From the NCBI GenBank assembly GCA_029339505.1, contig JAQISU010000025.1, positions 2,951,501 through 3,015,500 of the forward strand: a DNA stretch of 64,000 nt. The letters run 5' to 3'. This DNA comes from Unio delphinus (lineage: Eukaryota > Mollusca > Bivalvia > Unionida > Unionidae). A program made the position numbers and the translations under genes. The notes beneath the pieces are model-generated. The model was not told the origin of the DNA and ran no database searches. It saw only the letters and a program-made list of their open reading frames with translations. The number at the start of each line of letters is the position of its first letter. The stretch's first letter is position 1. Positions 38,126 to 51,039 of this stretch are shown here, one piece after another.

Positions 38126-38189
<64 letters not shown>
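38126..38189. repeat. (GA)n microsatellite
   Basis: GA tract preceded by purine-rich GAAGAA repeats. Confidence 0.97.
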
Positions 38190-38192
<3 letters not shown>

Positions 38193-40902
38193 TGCGGAAA
38201 CACACGACTTATCACCAAAAGTAATTTTGGAAAAGACCGGAAGCAACCAGATGATTGTGACATACCAACATATGATGCTCGAAGTCACCCATTTAAAAAT
38301 TATTAATACACGGCTAATTAAATTTCGCCAAAAATTATGTCTCTTTTTGTGTCTGTGAAAAGGACATGGACGTTTGATAGGACATGAATTGTAGTAATTG
38401 ATTGCTTTAATTAAGAGTAATATAAATCTTTTGTCCGTGAAAGTTTTAAGTTCTAATATTAACCATCCTCAAAAGTTGTAATGTTTTCTGTCAATGAGAA
38501 CCTACATGCAGAATGGTGTGTTTAGGGCTGTCGTTTCCCTACGTGCGTGGACAGTAGTGTATGCCGCCGCTGCAGTTGTTTTTTAAGACTATGGACTACG
38601 GATCTGTAAACCTCTTATATCCTATTGTTTCTAATTTAATCTTTTTGTGGGTATGTTACTTTAAATGCAAAAATTGTGTCAGTTTTAAAAATACCATATT
38701 TTGGAAAAACTACAAAACTTGTAGGATTAATTCGTCCCTATAGGAAATCAAACTGGAGCAAATAAACTAAAACGTGGACGTTATGCGTCATTCTTGAATC
38801 AGGTAATTAAAAGCAGATTTATTAAAGAGGTCAAACTTTTATTATCGCTTCAGTATATCAAGACACTAATTCTAGTCAATTTGCTGTTATTACTAACTAT
38901 TTTAATCCCTTTGAAAATCTTTAAGATTCATTCTCTGATTTTACCTTATTATTTGCTAACCAGGGAAGAAACATTAAACGACTCAGTTTAAGGCGTTACT
39001 GAAGTCTAAGAAAAACCAAACATGTGCACGAATTCAACCTTTATGTGGAGTCATGTGACGGCGAAGCAAACCAGTGTGATTGAGTTTGTTCTGGAAAGGT
39101 CACTTTCACAAAAGATATCGAATCATTTAATTTCAATGCAATTATGTTGAGAAATAATAAAACAACGTAACCTATTCAACTCTTGGACCTCTTGGTGCAT
39201 GTTGTGTCCAGATTAGTGCCCTACATAAATAGGATGATTTGGGTACATCTGATGTTACAATGTCTGTCGTAGATGCATAGAAACGTAGAAATACAAATCA
39301 AGTATACAAGAAACTTAAATCAACATTTTTTAAGATACTTGGAATTTCTTTAATGTTTTTGGTGCTTATAACAAACTTGGATACTTTCAGATCAGTGTGC
39401 ATTTGATTTGCTGATCAGATACAAATTTCTTCTTTTAAGCGTTTGTATAAAGAGAAGAACGTAAATAGAGTTTGGGCTACAATTAAACATGTCTACATTC
39501 GCACACAAAACAATTTGTTAGCTTCAATATATATTGTACAGAAGAGATACGTTCTTGAATGGAATGGACCATATTCATACATTCAAATAACTGCTTCGAA
39601 ATTTGAGAAGTAGGTTACGGTACTATATTTCTATGATTCTCTGGATACAGTGCTCCACTAAGGTCTATCTTAATTAACCCGTAAACTCATAATGCGTTCA
39701 TTTAATTAATTAACGAAATTAATTAATTGTTTTGCGTTCCATGAGTGTATGTCAATATCAAATCACATGTACTTGATGTATGTGATGTTTAGTTTATAGT
39801 ATACACCTTGGTTGTATCACGCGTGTCCAAAATGAATATATATGCATTGAATAGACCATGGGTTTCATAAGACCATACACTACAAATGGACAAGTCAAAT
39901 CATTTCAGGTGAATATAGCACATATTCTAGGAGATAATGTCATACATGTTACGTATTTGTAATAAATATTTATTCACTTTATAATAGTTTGATTTAGCTC
40001 TTTTCAGTATATGTTTGTTACATTCGATATGTTTTACAGCAGTTTGTATGTATTCTCTTAATGTCATTTGCATTATAGGACTCTCAAATGTTAGCCACAT
40101 AGGATAGGATCAATAGTCTTGTAGCATCACAGATTTTAAACTGTGTGTCTCTCGAACATTTTCCAAGCTTTGCCACTGATTAAAATAAAAAAATTGACAT
40201 TTATTCAGATAAGATATATTGGTATTTATACCATGTGAAGATAATACCAGCTTTGATGTTAATACTATGATGCTATCTTTCCGTAGCTTTTGCAGAAATC
40301 TATGACATTTGCTAATAATATGAAGCCATCTTTCCATAGGCATGTATCTTTGCAGAAATCTATAACATTTGTTTTGTCGTAAATAATGTTTAATTAACAT
40401 AAATAAAAGCACGAATTAAGTCGATAGAAATAGCTTTGCGTCTCAACGAGTGTTTTAGGTAATATAACGGGATCATCCGCATATGGCAAGATAAATATCT
40501 TGAATGTCCCATTAGAAGCATAATAGACTCATCACTCAAAGATGGATTTGGAATGTCATATTCAAATTTAGAATGACGTAATAGTAACAGCTGACAACCT
40601 TGACGTGCATCATTATGACAATGGAATGTATCAGTCAGTCCTTTTGTGCTCATAAAATACGACAACAATCATATAAATGTTACCGCTGATTTGTAACTTT
40701 TGAAATATATACCACTTATTCGCTTTATTTTTGTCCAACGCCTTTTTAAACCTTTTAAAATGAAATCTACCGCTCTAGCATACTGACAAACTGTTTTATG
40801 TACAGCAAAACATAATCAGTAAATCCCGTGTTCTTTTCAGAGGCACGTTGATCTCCCGTGAAATTATTTCGTTTTAACCATTTTTAAATCTCCATAGGGG
40901 TG

Positions 40903-41455
40903 TGCTTTACCAGGTAGGTACGCGAGTCACGTGAGGAAACTCAACAGCTCCCACCTGAGATGCTTGCGGCACATTCTGCGTATCCAGTGGCAGGACAAAG
41001 TTCCCAACACAGAGGTTCTGAAACGCACCGGCATGTTTAGCATGTTCTCCATTCTCAGTGAGAGGCGCCTTCGCTGGCTAGGCCATGTTAGGAGAATGGA
41101 CCCAGGCCGCATACCCAAGGACCTGCTGTACGGCGAGCTAGTAGAAGGTGCACGAACGACTGGAAGGCCATGTCTGCGCTACAAAGATGTCTGCAAAAAG
41201 GACATGAAGACAGCCAACATCAACATAAACAATTGGGAGAGCTGTGCTGACGACCGCTCCGCGTGGCGTCTTGCTATCAGACAGGGCACTAAGAAAGCTG
41301 AGGAGATGAGAAACACAAACCTCGTTGCAAAGAGAACCAGGAGGAAGGCGAACCAAAAACATCCTCAGCAAGCATCAGCATACACCTGCAGCAAGTGCAA
41401 CAGAGACTGTCACTCAAGGGTCGGACTCTTTAGCCACTCGCGAAGGTGCAGATAG
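40903..41455 (+). mobile_element. 5'-truncated RTE-like non-LTR retrotransposon, C-terminal ORF end
   Basis: An open frame of about 175 codons encodes the end of a LINE polyprotein: RKLNSSHLRCLRHILRIQWQ, DKVPNTEVLKRTG, RRLRWLGHVRRMDPGRIPK, LLYGELVEGARTTGRPCLRY and a final CSKCNRDCHSRVGLFSHSRRC (a C2H2/CCHC-like finger) before TAG. The HLRCLR-IL-I-WQD-PNTEVL and RLRWLGHVRRM motifs are typical of the region after the RT in such elements. There is no ATG at the start; the frame opens at the truncation point. Being uninterrupted, it is younger than the CR1-like remnant. Clade assignment is tentative. Confidence 0.85.
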
Positions 41456-41601
41456 GACACCCAAATCGGAAGCTACACCATTGTCTCTCGAAGACGGACG
41501 GATGCCGACGATATAATTGTTTATAATCAGGCAAACGCTCAATGACTTGCTTCAGTTTCCATTGCATACTTGTAAGCTTACCCCCTCCCCATCTCTCTCA
41601 T

Positions 41602-41605
<4 letters not shown>

Positions 41606-41677
<72 letters not shown>

Positions 41678-41698
41678 TGTGTGTGTGTGTGTGTGTGT
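41606..41698. repeat. Compound (TA)n(TG)n microsatellite
   Basis: TA tract followed by TG, 150 bases after the LINE end. Confidence 0.96.
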
Positions 41699-42254
41699 TT
41701 GTGTGTTTGTTTACGTATGCCATACGTTAACTTACCGATCATACTCGCTTCCCGGTGATTCCATCCATCAGAGACAACTGAAGTAAGACCGCCGTGCCAA
41801 CGTTTTAATTTCATTTGGTAGGCTTGTTGTAAATATCGAATAGATCAGACACCGTCTCATTTTCTCGTTTGTAGATTCTACTGAATGGTGCGATATCAAT
41901 TTGTTTTCTCTACCTTTGCTTTCATTCAGTAAACATAAATGCCACCAGCATCCCTTCTTATCTTTATTCATCCGACTAGAACCATCTTCCACAGGCTCCA
42001 ATTTTAAAATTGCTTTCCTAACCTTGCCAGTGGTCCAGATCTATGTCTCCACAAGCTATTGTACCAGGTTATTGTTTGTTCGCAATATTTCAAAGAAGGT
42101 CAAAGTCCATTTGCTCCACTCTTATGCACACAACATGTCCATTATATTCCAGGATTGCAGGCTAAGTATTCATTCAGTTTTGGTTTTGCATCTTATTTTC
42201 TTTTGTTCCATTTGGTTGTGAGTTATAATCTTCACCGTCTGTACAATGTAGATC

Positions 42255-42257
<3 letters not shown>

Positions 42258-42297
<40 letters not shown>
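42258..42297. repeat. (ATT)n microsatellite abutting a splice acceptor
   Basis: About 13 ATT units end seven bases before the acceptor of exon 42305, replacing part of a normal pyrimidine tract. Confidence 0.95.
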
Positions 42298-42300
<3 letters not shown>

Positions 42301-42304
42301 ACAG

Positions 42305-42462
42305 CTTCGTTGGTGCTCCAAGTGAGCTCACAATTCAAGATTCGACACCAATAGGCAACACCGATTTGGATCTTTCCGTTATGGACGCAGATACGCATGA
42401 TATTCCTACTTTGGTCGTCTCCATGAACTGGTCGTCCATGTTTGAAATTCCAGCTAATACAG
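42305..42462 (+). CDS. Cadherin-like gene, first half of cadherin repeat 1
   Basis: The acceptor AACAG lies just after an (ATT)n tract and the donor is GTAAGC. It reads FVGAPSELTIQDSTPIGNTD, LDLSVMDADTHDIPTLVV, SMNWSSMFEIPANT. PIGNxxLxLxVxDADTHD is the cadherin pattern of strand A and B with the DxD calcium-binding motif; FEIPANTG matches the F-x-I/V-x-x-x-T-G turn. Ends in phase 1. Confidence 0.75.
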
Positions 42463-43571
42463 GTAAGCAGTATACATATATTTGGAACTGTGTTCATTTA
42501 ATCGGTTATTGGCAGCAAACTTACATGACCAACACCTTGTTTTCTTTCCAAGAATATACAACGTACATCTATCTATTCCATCACTGTATTATTATTTTGC
42601 TTCTCCAATATACCGGAACGTTCATGTAAACCTGCCGAAATAATGATGTAATGAATAAAGTGTACTTCATGGCGACATTTCCGACTAATATTCATATACA
42701 AGACTAAAGTTACACGCCGAAAAGAAATCAACCTCATACAATCGAAATATGTATGGTGTTATCTGAAATGTGGATTATCTTTGTTTGTATTACACTGGTA
42801 GACTTCAAATACAAAAAGAGTGATATTTTAAACGAATTTCATCCTCTGATGAAACGAAATTATTTCATTTTGTTTCTCAGAATCTATGTAGCAGTCGCTA
42901 AGCGCAAAGTTTCTATGAAATAGCGCAATATTTTTTTTTCACGCTAAAATAAATGTAAGCTAAAACTCACAGGGTACAAAATCCGCTCTTCCTGTGCCAC
43001 GTAATAAAGTGTATTGTATATAAACGATACCTATGAAAAAAATACGAATACACGTTTTTCCATGAAGGAGCCTTTAGAAGAAGGTTTCACATATCTGAAC
43101 TTCAAGGATCACCTGCGTAGCGTTTGTTAATTTATGCATAATTCAAAGGGCAAATTGTGTATTCAAAATGGGATTTACCTTATCATGTTAAAGTCACATT
43201 CTGTTCAAATTTGATCATGTCTGTTGCTAGTCATGAGTTGGATCAATGGTAGTGATAAAAATGGTGATACGATTTGACTAAAAATCTTTACCACATAAAC
43301 CTGAGTGTCCCCTCCAAACAATAACGAAATATAATTTGTACAGAATAAATGCAGTGTTAGGAAATTGACAACTTCATTTTGTGTAGTACGTGTTACCATC
43401 AAGGCTTATTAGTACAAGGATGAAAGGGTAGTAAATGATTGGATTATATCTTGATGACAAAGGACCCCACACCTGCTCTAAGCCTCTAATTCGTTAAATA
43501 TTTAAAGTATATTTTTTGCCACCATTCTTTTAGAGCCTGAAATCTGTCTAACTAATGTGCTTGCTATCGAA

Positions 43572-46088
43572 TATTATTGATGATAAGTTTTCACATTGTT
43601 ATTTGGACTGCGATGTGGTTGATATGAATTGCTTGATGATACGTTTTCTCATTGTTATTAGGACTGCCATGGTGTTGATATGACGTGCCTGATGATACGT
43701 TTTCTCATTGTTATTAGGACTGCTACGGAGTTAATATGAAGTGCCTAATGATACGTTTTCTCATTGTTATTAGGACTGCCATGGTGTTGATATGACGTGC
43801 TTGGTTATACGTTTTCTCATTGTTATAAGGATTGCCATGTGGTTGATATGACGTGCTTGACGATACGTTTTCTCATTGTTATTAGGACTGCCATGGTGTT
43901 GATATGACGTGCCTAATGATACGTTTTCTCATTGTTATTAGGACTGCCATGGTGTTGATATGACGTGCCTGATGATACGTTTTATCATTGTTATTAGGAC
44001 TGCTATGGAGTTAATATGACGTGCCTAATGATACGTTTTCTCATTGTTATTAGGACTGCCATGGTGTTGATATGACGTGCTTGGTTATACGTTTTCTCAT
44101 TGTTATAAGGATTGCCATGTGATTGATATGAAGTGCTTGATGATACGTTTTCTCAATGTTATTAGGACTGCTATGGAGTTAATATGACGTGCCTAATGAT
44201 ACGTTTTCTCATTGTTATTAGGACTGCCATGGAGTTAATATAACGTGCTTGGTTATACGTTTCCTCATTGTTATTAGGACTGCCATGTGGTTGATATGAC
44301 GTGCTTGATGATACGTTTTCTCATTGTTATTAGGACTGCTATGGGGTTAATATGACGAGCCTGATGATACGTTTTCTCACTGTTATTAGGACCGCCATGG
44401 TGTTGATATGACGTGCCTGATGATACGTTTTCTCATTGTTATTAGGACGGCTATGGTGTTAATATGACGTGCCTAATTATACGTTTTCTCATTGTTATTA
44501 GGACTGCCATGGTGTTGATATGACGTGCCTGATGATACGTTTTCTCAATGTTATTAGGATTGCCGTGGGGTTAATATGACGTGCTTGATTATACGTTTTC
44601 TAAATGTTATTAGGACTGCCATGGGGTTAATATGACGTGCCTCATCATACGTTTTCTCTTGTTATTAGGAATGCCATGGGTGAACATGACGCGCTTGATG
44701 GTGAGTTGTCTCATTGTTACTAGGACTGTCATGGGCTGAACATGACGTGCTTGATGATACGTTTTCTCAATGGTATTAAGACTATTATAGGGTTAGTATG
44801 ACGCGCTTGATAATACGTTTCCTCAGTGGTATTAGGATTGCCATGGGGTGAATATGACGTGCTTGATGATACGTTTTCTTATTGTTATTAAGACTGCCAT
44901 GGGGTTGATATGACGTGCCTTACGATGAGTTGTCTCATTGTTATTAGGACTGCGATGGGCTGAACATGACGTGCTTGATCATACGCTTTCTCAATGGCAT
45001 TAAGACTATTATGGGGTTGATACAAAGGGCTTGATGAGAAGTTTTCTCGTTGTTATTAGGACTGCCATGGTGTTGATATGACGTGCTTGGTTATACGTTT
45101 TCTCATTGTTATAACGATTGCCATGTGGTTGATATGAAGTGCTTGATGATACGTTTTCTCATTGTTATTAGGACTGCCATGGTGTTGATATGACGTGCTT
45201 GGTTATACGTTTTCTCATTGTTATAAGAGCTGCCATGTGGTTGATATGAAGTGCATGATGATACGTTTTCTCAATGTTATTAGGATTGTCGTGGGGTTAA
45301 TATGACGTGCTTGATTATACGTTTTCTAAATGTTATTAGGACTGCCATGGTGTTAATATGACGTGCCTCATCATACGTTTTCTCATTGTTATTAGGAATG
45401 CCATGGGTGAACATGACGCGCTTGATGGTGAGTTGTCTCGTTGTTACTAGGACTGTCATGGGCTGAACATGACGTGCTTGATGATACGTTTTCTCAATGG
45501 TATTAAGACTATTATAGGGTTAGTATGACGCGCTTGATAATACGTTTCCTCAGTGGTATTAGGATTGCCATGGGGTGAATATGACGTGCTTGATGATACG
45601 TGTTCTTATTGTTATTAAGACTGCCATGGGGTTGATATGACGTGCCTTACGATGAGTTGTCTCATTGTTATTAGGACTGCGATGGGCTGAACATGACGTG
45701 CTTGATAATACGTTTTCTCACTGGTATTAAGACTATTATGGGGTTGATACAAAGTGCTTGATGAGAAGTTTTCTCGTTGCTATTAGGACTGCCATGGTGT
45801 TGATATGACGTGCTTGGTTATACGTTTTCTTATTGTTATTAAGACTGCCATGGGATTAATATGACGTGCTTGATGATGAGTTGTCTCATTGTGATTAGGA
45901 CTTTTATTGGGTTAATATGAAGTGCTTGAGGATACGTTTTCTCATTGTTATTAAGACTGCTATGTGGTTGATATGACGCGCCTGATTATAATTTGTATCT
46001 TTGTTATTAGGACTGTCATAGGGTTAACATGACGTGTCATATAATACTGTTTGTCGTTGTTATTAGTACTGTTATGGGGTTAATATAA
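43572..46088. repeat. 56-bp satellite array, about 45 copies, in a cadherin intron
   Basis: The unit reads ATTGTTATTAGGACTGCCAT, GGTGTTGATATGACGTGCCT, GATGATACGTTTTCTC. Copies vary at a few positions (GGGGTTAATATGACG, GTGGTTGATATGAAG, CATGGGCTGAACATGACG). Variants recur in the same order: the block from about 44551 is repeated from about 45277, an offset of 726 bases or 13 units, showing higher-order amplification. Divergence rises at both edges, the usual pattern for satellites maintained by unequal exchange. No open frame is preserved. Confidence 0.95.
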
Positions 46089-46587
46089 CCATTCATGTCA
46101 TGCTGCTGTACACCATTCAAAACAAGCGTTCAATGAGCACAATTAAGTTCATAATATTTTAGGGATTTATGGCTTATCACAGAATTGAGTGATACGTATG
46201 GGCAGAAAGTACAGAGCTGAATCTGTTCGAACACAGACAGAATTGATACTTAATCTACAGACACCTTTCCCCCCAAAATTGCATGCAGTGTGATACAATT
46301 ACAGCGATTGCTTAGTAATATGTCAGCGTCTGTAAGTTTAGTTTCAAAATTTCTTCCATGCCTTTCTCCACTGTATCACAGCAATTATCTTATTTTACGA
46401 AAAGAGTAAAGTTTCAATGTCCAAAAAAGCATATGATGTCATTGGTCTTTTTGTTTTGTTTGGTCTCGAAAATGCAGTTACACAACTCTTTCTTCTACAG
46501 TTAAATTATGTTCATGCTTTACGGATGTGTTGGTGGGTTTTGTTCCTTCCTTACACTTAAATGAACAAGTGTCATATTTATTTGAAG

Positions 46588-46754
46588 GTGCCGTCTTTGA
46601 CGAGCCTTCCCGCATTCAGCTGTCTTGGAGCATGTCACATTGCTGCATATAATGACATTTGCGAAACCTGGTTGCTGTACGTGCAGCATATTGAACATCT
46701 ACCCGAGTGTTCCAAATAATCCGTTTCTGGTGAATACGATCCCAGCATCCATTT
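46588..46754 (+). pseudogene. Cadherin-like gene, second half of repeat 1, disrupted exon
   Basis: The AAG acceptor matches the phase of exon 42305 and gives AVFDEPSRIQLSW, but the frame meets TAA at 46650-46652. Cadherin-like sequence continues in two other frames: ACHIAAYNDICETWLLYVQ, then NIYPSVPNNPFLVNTIPASI up to a GTGAGT donor at 46755. At least two indels are needed to explain this. The exon is decayed, or the assembly has errors here, or the similarity is over-read. Confidence 0.55.
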
Positions 46755-47054
46755 GTGAGTTGCCTGATAAGACCACATCATCTCTCAGTCTTGCACTATT
46801 TATTTTTTTCTGGTGATTTTCCCCCAGTGTAGTCACCATTGCAAACATATGAGCATGAAATTAGCAGTTCAAGTTAAGTATGTGTACAAAATATAACTTA
46901 CTCGTTTTATAAACTTGGATAAGCTGTGAGTTCACATTTACAATCAAACATATAATGCTACGCTAGATTGTATTGTAAATTTTGCTCCATATCATATAAT
47001 TTGCTTAAGACATCTCTATCTGTCTGCCTGTTTATCTATCTGTCTGTCTGTCTG

Positions 47055-47113
<59 letters not shown>

Positions 47114-49763
47114 GGAATGCTTAAATAAAAACCACATGCACATATTTGTCATTATTTCAAATGTTAAGAGACGCTGAGACAACAACTGGCGACTATTTCG
47201 GTTGAATTCAAAGCAGAGAACATGTACCTACTGTGAAAAATAATTATTCACCAAACGAAAGATCAAGATAAAATGAAATATTGATGTAAATGCCGTCAAA
47301 GCTCTATATATATAAAGGGTATTTATGAAACACGAAGAACACAAGAGCTTTTAAAGAACACCAGTTGACAAACAGTCATAAAATTAAAAAAGCAACAACA
47401 TATGGCAAAGAGAATTGGAGTGGTTGGACAATTATAAGCCCCACGTATATGCAAATCCTGAACAGTTAGAATGCATTTTAAAAGAACATATTGGAAAAAA
47501 AAATAAACTGAAAATTAAGAAACATTACAATTAGTAGAAGGCTAGAACAAAGTGCAAATAAACGGGCACATCAATAATTGCTAAAGGTAACTGCAATAAT
47601 TGCTAAAGGTAACATCAATATCATTGTGGTTTTTTTTCGTGTTTAAATCAAATTTTGTTAAATCTACTGTTTTTGATGTCCTTCGTCCTTATATCTATTA
47701 CTAACAGCGAATCATGTTCTGACAATATAAATATAGCTTGACAATTTTTATAAATTATGTTTGAATTAGCGAAAACAATAGCATTATTTGTTTTGTGTGG
47801 CAAGATCGTTAGAAGCATTGTACATACTGTTTTATTCGTGTGAGCATATACCTATCTGATCAGGCCAAATTACTTGCTTTAGCATGAATTTCCTTAATTG
47901 CTTTTGGAATTATTGTTTAGACCAGAGGCAAGTATTTGTAGCTTCTTAACCCAACTTTGTCTATACTTTTTAACCTATTAAAAAACGTAAATGATATATA
48001 CTCCGTGCAAACCACTAGTATCAATAACTAATTACGACTTTTTATCATGGCCAGATTTTATAGTCGCTCTTGCGTCAATATTTGCGTGTAGTTGTCATTT
48101 TTAAATGATTATGAGACATCGTGCCAGAGGCAATGTACGGAGAGATTCAATCTTAATGTCAGAAAGAACATGTGTTGGAGTTATAAAACATCTGAAAGAC
48201 CGGAACGTAAGACTATCGTTGCTGCGGGCGAGTTATTATGAAGATTTACCAGCACAGATTTTTAGTTATACCCATCGTTGAATTAGTAATGGTTGCATAT
48301 TATGTTAATTTGTTTAATATTTGATTGATTTATTTTATCTGATTGTATATTCTTTGGGGAAAGGTATTTTCACCTGAAAAGGAATTTAGTATATGAAACT
48401 AAATATGAAATTGTTATGCTAATGTGAATAATCCTAACAGGTTTATCATATAAATTATATATGATGTTGCAAAACCAGCATTTGCACATAAACACTGTGA
48501 TTATCATCTACTCCCATCATCATTGTCAAATTTTAAACTTTAGATTTATATTCAAATTCTTCAACCTATAGATACAGTGTGCAATGAGAAGAAGACAAAA
48601 ATATTATTTACGTGAGTTGATTTTGTTATTTATTTGAAATACATACGATTTATACCTGGAGCCAAGTAATGAAAGTCAATGTATTGTACCGCAAGATAAA
48701 ACTAGCCATTTACTTTTTCCAGATACAGTAGAACCTACCATATATGTTTTGATGCAGGCATTTGTCTTAAACCACAACATATTGGAAGTCTCTACATCTA
48801 CAGTTAGGAACGAAAAACTGAATTGGAAGGAAAAACCCACACACAAACAGAAATAAGTTATAATAGGGTCATAATCCAATGGTTCATGCATCCATTTTCC
48901 CCGTCCCTTCATCCTTTAAAAGAAAGGAATAGTTCATACGTTTTCTTAGTTTGAGTAGAAGACTTTAAAATTGTGGAGAAAATATTCTGTACTACATATG
49001 CTTGCTATTTGTTTTCAAAGATGTTATTAGTTATACAGTAAAATCTCGAAGGCAGTAATAGTTAAGGTTAGTGGTGTTTTAAGAATGAAGGCTTCTGGAT
49101 GCGATGTATGATACATTTATTTCAACATTCTACCTGCGATAAATTCTTATATTTATTAAGTAAAAAGATTCACATACATACATATTTAACGAAAATTTGC
49201 TTCTTTTATAGCTTATGATCGATCGCGTTAAATTATTATAAACATTCGTCACACTGCAAATGAAAACCCAAATATTCATAATATAGCACACATCGAAGCC
49301 TCAAAAATTAATTATGTTTATAAAGGATGAAGGCGCATCACCTCTCTTCCTCCCTCTCTCCATCTCTCCCCCCCCCCTCTCTCTGTCAATAAAATACAGA
49401 TCAATTTTTTGTCTAGCAGCTGTGGAAGTGTTTCCGCTTCCCGCATAATATACGAATAAATGTCATACGTTTTAAATACTTTTGATACGGAACTCAAATC
49501 GTGTGTGTCATATCAACATGTATTGTCAAAGCACACAACACTATGGAGTGAGTGAGAGGACTATTGCTGACACGGCACTCGCGAATGCCACGGCAGTGAG
49601 TATCCATTTGTCACATTATTATTTATATATCTTATTATATATGTTAGCTACAGGTGTATGTCGCAATAACTAATAATGTTACCGTCCATTGCATATTAGA
49701 CCTTTGAAGAGCGTTACAACACTCGACGGTCTACTATAGTAACGTCTTTTTCTGTTTTTATAG
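46755..49763 (+). other. Cadherin intron where a half-repeat exon is missing
   Basis: Contains (CT)n at 47056-47110, a 21-bp duplication (CAATAATTGCTAAAGGTAAC) at about 47572-47612, and AT-rich unique sequence. An exon of about 150 bases starting in phase 1 is expected from the repeat layout, but I could not see one. Confidence 0.5.
47056..47110. repeat. (CT)n microsatellite
   Basis: CT tract preceded by imperfect CTGT repeats. Confidence 0.97.
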
Positions 49764-49922
49764 ACGTTGGAGTCTATCTGAAGAGTGGCGCTTCACCGCG
49801 GTACGACAATATCAATAAATATATATTGACGGTCTCGTGTACTAACGGTGTGTTCACGACTAACGGCAATCTAACAGTCAGCGTGCTGCCTACTCATGCC
49901 CCAGTGTTTGTGAACTGGCAAG
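49764..49922 (+). CDS. Cadherin-like gene, second half of repeat 2 exon
   Basis: TTTTTATAG acceptor, GTGAGT donor, 159 bases, open in one frame: VGVYLKSGASPRYDNINKYI, LTVSCTNGVFTTNGNLTVSV, LPTHAPVFVNWQ. The KYILTVxCTN...xGNLTVxVLPTHAPVF pattern is the F and G strands and the linker of a cadherin repeat. It joins exon 56877 in phase (G + AT gives Asp). The exon that should precede it, carrying the first half of this repeat, was not found between 46.8 and 49.7 kb. Confidence 0.75.
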
Positions 49923-50139
49923 GTGAGTCCAAGTATAACCACACCACCGCACGAAAATAATCTTTTCCGTACATGGTGAGAGTTTCGTTGCATTTAGGTG
50001 TGCATAAATTGAAAACTAGGAATGTATACTGGTTGGCATTTTACGTGCATTGCCTACACATCCATACCAAAAACGTTGATTTCAGAATAGTACATAACCA
50101 GTGATCTTTTGTCTTTCTCTCTTTATTTGTTGTACAGGT

Positions 50140-50230
50140 TGGAGCTGATGTGGTTTAGTGATCATCGTGCAGGCCTAGAGACCAGGGCAGCGTGGGTACG
50201 AATGCTCCACCCGGCCATTTCTGATTGAAC
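50140..50230 (+). mobile_element. Possible tRNA-like SINE head fragment
   Basis: ATGTGGTTTAGTGATCATCG followed by GCGTGGGTACGAATGC resembles A and B boxes at tRNA spacing with mismatches. No family body follows. Confidence 0.35.
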
Positions 50231-51039
50231 GCTGAAGCGTGTCTCTAACACATACACTTTTTTCAGTTATCTAGGCACTATGTAACCTTTCATGTGTTGA
50301 TTCAACAATCGTTTGAACGTATTCTCCATACACATCATATTGTCCAAAAGCCTCGAAGCATCATTGTTTTTAATAGTATATCGCCTAGTGTTACTTAAAT
50401 TTCAGCTGACGTAATCTCGTGACTTCCTGATGTTGCCAGTTCTTTGCCGGCTCATCCACGAGACTGGTATCTGTGCTTCCTGAACACGGCTTTTATTGTT
50501 TATTTCATTTGTGAATTTTAAAATTGGAAAAATAAGTGGAAATACCAAATATTTTAGCTTGTCATATGATAAAATGAGAGGTACTAAACGAAATACGTTA
50601 TTAAACGTTTTCATTGTATCCTTCATTTTAGCATTCACGCGCTATCCACTGATTGTTCTCCCCAATGTCATTTACCAGCCCATCGAATCTCTCTGCATTG
50701 CATTCTAGGGTTCACAGGTAAGGCGGGTGAACAGACCTTTTGCTATAACTTCATTTTTGAAGAAAGAAAACCCCGCTTCCTACGAAACTGAAAAATATAA
50801 GGTCAATAACGCCAAGGCGAAGCCTCTAACTAAACGAGTTTTTCTAGTCGGGTTAGCGTATTTTGTTACATTATCTTTTGTAGTTTTCTTTTTCAAATTT
50901 GTATGTGCGTTCTGTTTACCCACTGGACGTTTCATTGACATCGCTTCCTCTCTGCTGCTCCAGTTATATCAATTTCTTAACCAAACATTTTATCACGACC
51001 TATACAATATCGTAGCCTAGGATCAAACGAATCTATCGC

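Larger units (their letters stand above)
36235..42304 (+). other. Cadherin intron of 6 kb
   Basis: GTGAGT donor and AACAG acceptor. It contains (TA)n, (GA)n, the LINE end at 40903-41455, a second (TA)n(TG)n and the (ATT)n at the acceptor, plus a diverged short duplication (CTTTGCAGAAATCTAT words) at about 40265-40370. No additional exon was recognised. Confidence 0.6.

Noticed and set aside
43572..46088. CRISPR-like regular spacing
   Set aside because: The array has no unique spacers; whole 56-bp units repeat, and the sequence is eukaryotic.
50727..51020. 97-codon plus-strand frame with a hydrophobic segment
   Set aside because: It starts at GTG and contains no ATG; no splice signals or motif support it.
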